Positions 21,305 to 24,648 of a stretch of 24,648 nt of DNA are shown piece by piece. The stretch lies in the IMG/VR virus record IMGVR_UViG_3300028298_000702, positions 1 through 24,648 of that record; one strand, given 5' to 3'. The position numbers and the translations under genes were made by a program. The stretch's first letter is position 1. Each line of letters opens with the position of its first letter. Source of the stretch: a virus. The notes below the pieces were generated by a model, which was given only the letters and a program-made list of their open reading frames with translations, ran no database searches and had not been told where the DNA came from.

Positions 21305-21718
21305 ATGGCATTTCTTACAGATGACGATTATAACGCTCAAATCAACGGAGATGATCTTGATGTGGTCATTCAAAGTGATTCTGCAACCCGTGAAAAGGCC
21401 GAAACCATGGGCATTGCCCAGATGAGTGGCTACCTCAGGCAGCGATTCGATGTTACGGCTATATTTAACGAAGAAGAGACCAGGGACGAGCTGATCATCA
21501 TGTATCTGATCGATATCGTGCTGTATCATTTGTATTCAAGCCTGCCCAACCGGCTGGGTCTGGAACTGCGCAGAACACGTTACGAAGATGCCGTGCGCTG
21601 GCTTGACGATGTAGCTAAAGGCAAGATCACTCCCGGGCTTCCTCTGGTGGATCCTTCTTCAGTCGATCCCCTGCCAGGTAACTGGGGCAGTGACACCCGC
21701 AAAACGTATCAGTGGTAA
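21305..21718 (+). CDS. Mu gp36-like head-tail connector protein (DUF1320)
   Basis: A 137-aa protein. The sequence FLTDDDYNAQI, then REKAETMGIAQMSGYLRQRFDVTAIF, then ELIIMYLIDIVLYHLYSSLPNRL and EDAVRWLDDVAKGKITPGLP, is the standard pattern of the DUF1320 family, to which Mu gp36 belongs. It has helical bundles typical of head completion/connector proteins. It starts 1 nt after the large terminase stop and precedes the portal, as in other Mu-like Bacteroidota phages. Confidence 0.88.
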   Translation: MAFLTDDDYNAQINGDDLDVVIQSDSATREKAETMGIAQMSGYLRQRFDVTAIFNEEETRDELIIMYLIDIVLYHLYSSLPNRLGLELRRTRYEDAVRWLDDVAKGKITPGLPLVDPSSVDPLPGNWGSDTRKTYQW

Positions 21719-21739
21719 TCATATTTAAAGACCAAAACA

Positions 21740-22993
21740 ATGTCATTTACTGATCTTTTAAAACGTCCTTTCTCCTCGAATAAACAATCAGAGCGTAAGA
21801 TCGGATTCTCAACCTTTACCATGGCCGATAAAGCGGCTATTGCCGAAGCTAAAAAAGTGCTGATTGATATGGCCTTTAAAACCCGGCAGCTTACCAAAAA
21901 GGATATTGATAACTGGCGGATGGCATGGCAGGTGGCGATCAACTATGAGACCCCCAAACGAAACCGGCTGCTTGATGTATATAACGATGTGATCATCGAT
22001 GCCCATCTTAACGGGGCTATCCGTAACCGAAAGATCAAGACCATGAGCAAGTCCTTTCGCATTGTGAACATCAAAACCGGGGAGGAAAATCCTGAACTTA
22101 CCCAGATCCTTGAAGCCGGTTGGTTCAAGCGGTTTATTTCCCTCAGCCTGGATTCCATATTCTGGGGTCACAGCCTTATTGAGTTCGGTAACGTGATGAA
22201 CACAACGGTGAGAAGTTTTGACCAGGTGAAACTTATCCCCCGCGAGCACGTGGTACCTGAATATAACCGCGTACTGAAGGACCCATCGGATGAATGGAAT
22301 AAAGGATTCGATTTCACCATTCCTCCATTCAGCGACTGGTGCATCTCAGTGGGAGACCCTTACGATCTGGGAATTCTGCTTAATGCTTCCCCGCATTGCA
22401 TCTCAAAAAAGAACATGATGGCCTATTGGGATGAGTTTGGCGAACTCTTCGGTATGCCTATCCGTATCGGCACAACTTCAACCCGGGATCCAAATGAAAG
22501 AGTCAAGGTAGAAAGCATGCTCACCGAGATGGGATCCAAGGCCTGGGGACTATTCCCTGAGGGAACCGATATCAAGCTCATTGAAACGACCCGTGGGGAT
22601 GCCTACAACGTCTATGATAAACGGGTTGAACGCTGTAACAGCGAACTATCGAAACTCATTAACGGCGTTACCATGGTCATGGATAACGGAAGCAGCAAGT
22701 CGCAAGCCCAGGTGCATGAACATCAGTTTGACGATATCTGCGATAACGATGCTGATTTCGTTCGGGATGTGATAAACACGAAACTATTTCCGTTACTAAA
22801 GATTCACGGATTCAATTTTGATAATCATCGCTTTGATTGGGATGAATCCATTGACTACACGCCCGAACAGCAGTTGGATATTGATAAGTTCATGGTGGAG
22901 AACTTTGAGATCGATCCCCAGGTGTTTGCCGATAAATACAACACGCCGGTAATTGGACCCAAACAGAATGCTCCTTCCAGTTTTTTCGACTAA
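21740..22993 (+). CDS. Portal protein (DUF935, Mu gp29-like)
   Basis: A 417-aa portal subunit that forms the DNA entry ring and docks the terminase. Seen: helical N-terminus with KKDIDNWRMAWQVAINYETPKRNRLLDVYNDVIIDAHLNGAIRNRK (early portal pattern), EAGWFKRFISLSLDSIFWGHSLIEFGN (about 127-153), the FGMPIRIGTTS segment (about 237-247) and a C-terminal half of long helices ending in TPEQQLDIDKFMVENFEIDPQVFADKYN. The frame ends SSFFD-stop. The last codons contain a slippery TTTTTTC, and the -1 frame runs on into the MuF gene (see the frameshift feature). Confidence 0.92.
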   Translation: MSFTDLLKRPFSSNKQSERKIGFSTFTMADKAAIAEAKKVLIDMAFKTRQLTKKDIDNWRMAWQVAINYETPKRNRLLDVYNDVIIDAHLNGAIRNRKIKTMSKSFRIVNIKTGEENPELTQILEAGWFKRFISLSLDSIFWGHSLIEFGNVMNTTVRSFDQVKLIPREHVVPEYNRVLKDPSDEWNKGFDFTIPPFSDWCISVGDPYDLGILLNASPHCISKKNMMAYWDEFGELFGMPIRIGTTSTRDPNERVKVESMLTEMGSKAWGLFPEGTDIKLIETTRGDAYNVYDKRVERCNSELSKLINGVTMVMDNGSSKSQAQVHEHQFDDICDNDADFVRDVINTKLFPLLKIHGFNFDNHRFDWDESIDYTPEQQLDIDKFMVENFEIDPQVFADKYNTPVIGPKQNAPSSFFD

Positions 22994-23012
22994 GCCCCGC
23001 GCGGGCGGGGTT
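22981..23012 (+). promoter_or_regulatory. Predicted programmed -1 frameshift signal at the portal stop
   Basis: The heptamer T TTT TTC (22981-22987) is in canonical phase (AGT TTT TTC GAC TAA). After a 5-nt spacer a hairpin follows: AGCCCCGC (22993-23000), 4-nt loop, GCGGGGTT (23005-23012), with six GC pairs plus a G-U and an A-U pair. The hairpin overlaps the portal stop codon. The -1 frame (CGA CTA AGC) is open with no stop into the MuF gene. All elements sit at the spacing of known -1 sites. Confidence 0.65.
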
Positions 23013-23055
23013 CCCGACAACATTACCATCCATCACCAGGAACCTGGTCGATGCG

Positions 23056-24417
23056 ATGTACTACTGCTCAGGGGATTTCTCAACCGAGCATATCACCTTA
23101 GCTGATAACCCTTCGCTGAAGAACCTCTACGATGACCTGGTCATCCAAACCCGGTCTCTGATCAAAAAGATCCATGACAAGAAGATCAAACAGGGAGATA
23201 TCGATAAGGCGACCACCGGTCTTACCCATCAGATCCTTATGGACGGGGTGGTTAAGGGTCTGAAGATCGACCTGAGCAAAGTCGATTACTCAAGCAATGA
23301 CGGTAAAAAGCTCAAAGCCCTGCAAACCCATGTATTCAGGTTCTCGGCTTGTAAAAACTACCTTGAAGTATCAGCTCTCAGTAGTGCCCTCATGGATCCC
23401 AAAGGAAATCCGCGCACATTTGAGGAGTTTAAAACGGTAGCCGGTAAGATCGATGCTACCTTCAATGGCCCCTGGCTCAGAACCGAATACGCCCAGGCCC
23501 AGGTAACCGCAACCCGTATTGCCGATTATAAGCGCATGGACGACCTGCGTGACATCTATCCGACCTGGCAATATAAAACACGCTCCGATGGCCATGTGAG
23601 AGAAGCTCACGCTGCCCTGCACAACATGAAACTTGCCGCAAGCGACCCCGCGTGGGCTTTGATCTATCCTCCCAACGGATGGAACTGCCGCTGCTTTGTA
23701 CAACCCCTCAGCGATGATCCACCTCACATGGGCAAAGGCCAGCAAGCCATCACAGAGCTACAGAAAACCATTGTCAACAAGAAAACCGGCCTGAGTGAAT
23801 GGGATAACATGGTCAAGCAGGGATTTAACCAGAATCCAGCAATGACAAACTCACTTTATCCTAAAAATCATCCGTATTGGAGGGCCAAAGATTCTGCATC
23901 GGTCTTGAAATCAGTCCAGGAGTTTCAACACCGACTTGACCAGGCAGAAGAACGTTCTGCGTTATATAAAAAGCTTAAAAAGAACAATGATTACCTGGAT
24001 GTTGATTTCAATCCTGCGAATGGTGGATTAAAAGCTACGCATGTTGAGCATCTTTTTGATAAACGCACAGGTGCTAATGAAAAACATGCACAAGAATTAC
24101 TATTTCAAGAAGGACATTTGGTCATTCTTGAAAGCGAAAAGCAAAAAATCCGCTATAAGAAAATACCTGAAGGTTTATTGGATGATCAGGTTATGGAGAT
24201 CAGTTCTATTTGTGGTAGCGGAAAAAATACTGTAAAAAAAGCATTACAACATGCCGCAGGTAAAGGAGCCGATACATGTGTTCTATATTTTACGCCTCAG
24301 TCTAATTTTACAAAGGAGCGATTAATTGAAGGGTGTAAGAGTTTTGATAATATAACTCCTTATAGATTTAAACGCATTATTTACATCGTTAAAGATAACC
24401 TTAATGAGATAAAATAA
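23056..24417 (+). CDS. MuF head protein with C-terminal nuclease-toxin-like domain
   Basis: Predicted 453-aa minor head protein from the first ATG. Seen: a MuF domain (about 10-270) with WQYKTRSDGHVREAHAALHN and WNCRCFVQPL (about 208-217), the family signature, followed by a helical linker (about 275-305) and a C-terminal toxin-like domain (about 305-453) with THVEHLFDKRTG, IPEGLLDDQVMEISSICGSGKNTVKKAL and ADTCVLYFTPQ, which resembles the tRNase domains (barnase-EndoU-RelE superfamily) of CdiA-type toxins. The frame is also open 69 nt upstream of the ATG to the slippery site, so it may be made as a portal fusion. The toxin part is AT-richer than the rest. Confidence 0.85.
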   Translation: MYYCSGDFSTEHITLADNPSLKNLYDDLVIQTRSLIKKIHDKKIKQGDIDKATTGLTHQILMDGVVKGLKIDLSKVDYSSNDGKKLKALQTHVFRFSACKNYLEVSALSSALMDPKGNPRTFEEFKTVAGKIDATFNGPWLRTEYAQAQVTATRIADYKRMDDLRDIYPTWQYKTRSDGHVREAHAALHNMKLAASDPAWALIYPPNGWNCRCFVQPLSDDPPHMGKGQQAITELQKTIVNKKTGLSEWDNMVKQGFNQNPAMTNSLYPKNHPYWRAKDSASVLKSVQEFQHRLDQAEERSALYKKLKKNNDYLDVDFNPANGGLKATHVEHLFDKRTGANEKHAQELLFQEGHLVILESEKQKIRYKKIPEGLLDDQVMEISSICGSGKNTVKKALQHAAGKGADTCVLYFTPQSNFTKERLIEGCKSFDNITPYRFKRIIYIVKDNLNEIK

Positions 24418-24438
24418 AAAAGCCACATTGCTGTGGCT
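24411..24438 (-). terminator. Leftward intrinsic terminator after the MuF gene
   Basis: On the minus strand AGCCACA-GCAA-TGTGGCT (24421-24438, 7-bp stem, 4-nt loop) runs straight into TTTTTATTTT (24411-24420). This is a good intrinsic terminator for leftward transcription. It faces the opposite way to the MuF gene. Confidence 0.8.
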
Positions 24439-24441
24439 GGC

Positions 24442-24470
24442 ACGGCGGGTGGTCAAGCCCCCCGTAATTT
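24442..24470 (+). terminator. Possible weak rightward terminator
   Basis: ACGGCGGG (24442-24449) and CCCCCCGT (24458-24465) form an 8-bp stem with one mismatch, followed by AATTTT. This could end the packaging operon transcript. It is the same hairpin as in the small RNA read on the other strand, so the two uses overlap. Confidence 0.4.
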
Positions 24471-24481
24471 TAACGACGATA

Positions 24482-24512
24482 CAAAGATACAACATAATTT
24501 AAGCGAAAGCAA
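24482..24512 (-). promoter_or_regulatory. Leftward promoter for the small RNA
   Basis: On the minus strand TTG (24510-24512), a 20-nt spacer and TATCTTTG (24482-24489) match the Bacteroidota consensus fully. It is the best -7 box seen in the window. Confidence 0.75.
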
Positions 24513-24525
24513 GGAATCTTTCATT

Positions 24526-24648
24526 ATGCCAGTAACCGGGAACATAAATTCCAAGCTCAGAGACATCCACAGAGATCAGGTCGGCAAAAAAGTACTGGCA
24601 AATCAGACCAAATTCCCATTACCCGGCCAAGTATACCGATTTTTATAA
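24526..24648 (+). CDS. Short hypothetical ORF at the right edge
   Basis: A 40-aa ORF (MPVTGNINSKLRDIHRDQVG to FPLPGQVYRFL) ending with TAA at the last base of the window. It has no recognised domain, signal peptide or ribosome binding site. It might be a small gene or the remnant of a longer one. An in-frame GTG at 24433 would add 31 codons but would run through the small RNA gene and its promoter, so I take the ATG. It could be the immunity partner of the toxin domain, but nothing in its sequence supports that. Confidence 0.35.
   Translation: MPVTGNINSKLRDIHRDQVGKKVLANQTKFPLPGQVYRFL

Larger units (their letters stand above)
24411..24475 (-). ncRNA. Putative leftward small RNA of about 65 nt
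   Basis: A near-perfect promoter (24482-24512) and an intrinsic terminator (24411-24438) face the same way, about 65 nt apart, with no open frame between them. The RNA would hold two hairpins: ACGGGGGG/CCCGCCGT (24442-24465, one mismatch) and the terminator stem. The GGGGCTT in it is complementary to the AAGCCCC at the portal-MuF frameshift hairpin (22992-22998), a short match that may be chance. The start is estimated from the promoter. Confidence 0.6.

Noticed and set aside
22994-23012. GC hairpin after the portal as an intrinsic terminator
   Set aside because: Only TT follows the stem, the next gene is in the same direction, and the spacing to TTTTTTC fits a frameshift stimulator much better.
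24433-24525. GTG-started extension of the last ORF
   Set aside because: It would run through the terminator hairpin, the small RNA and its promoter, and the sequence looks non-coding.

Overview
The window is part of the structural and packaging region of a contractile-tailed, Mu-like phage or prophage of a Bacteroidota host. The host assignment rests on four candidate promoters of the Bacteroidota type (TTG or TTTG, 19-20 nt, then TAnnTTTG or a one-base variant), the lack of Shine-Dalgarno sequences, and near-leaderless starts. The phage type is inferred from a DUF1320/gp36-like protein, a DUF935-type portal and a MuF head protein on the right, followed by a capsid, sheath, tube and baseplate set. 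No integrase, transposase or replication gene lies in the window, so lifestyle cannot be settled here.

Layout: two transcription units diverge from about 19.2-19.3 kb. The rightward unit encodes small terminase, large terminase, a gp36-like protein, the portal and a MuF head protein with a C-terminal nuclease-toxin-like domain. The leftward unit (19.2 kb down to 3.0 kb) encodes protease/scaffold, major capsid, a secreted-type small protein, an initiator-type tRNA-Met, a small membrane protein, GH108 endolysin, 3TM holin, a small protein, sheath, tube, tail-assembly chaperone pair, tape measure, baseplate and hub proteins, fibre proteins, and a 668-aa adhesin. A second leftward unit starts at 2.9 kb with its own promoter and encodes avd, a template repeat, a reverse transcriptase, an unknown 136-aa protein and a Dam-family adenine methylase.

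The most striking system is a complete diversity-generating retroelement (DGR). The C-terminus of the adhesin carries a 112-bp variable repeat that aligns without gaps to a 112-bp template repeat next to the reverse transcriptase. All 18 differences fall at template adenines. Avd, template RNA and reverse transcriptase together would rewrite the tip of the adhesin and so change host recognition.

Two apparent programmed -1 frameshift sites stand out. One is in the tail chaperone gene (A AAA AAA plus a stem) and gives the classical G/GT-type pair. The second, less expected one, is at the portal stop codon (T TTT TTC, about 5 nt, then a strong GC hairpin); the -1 frame stays open through the MuF gene, which predicts a portal-MuF-toxin fusion of about 892 aa. 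Just right of the toxin gene are a strong leftward promoter and a leftward intrinsic terminator about 65 nt apart, which look like a small-RNA gene.

All assignments come from reading the sequence by eye; no database search was run.
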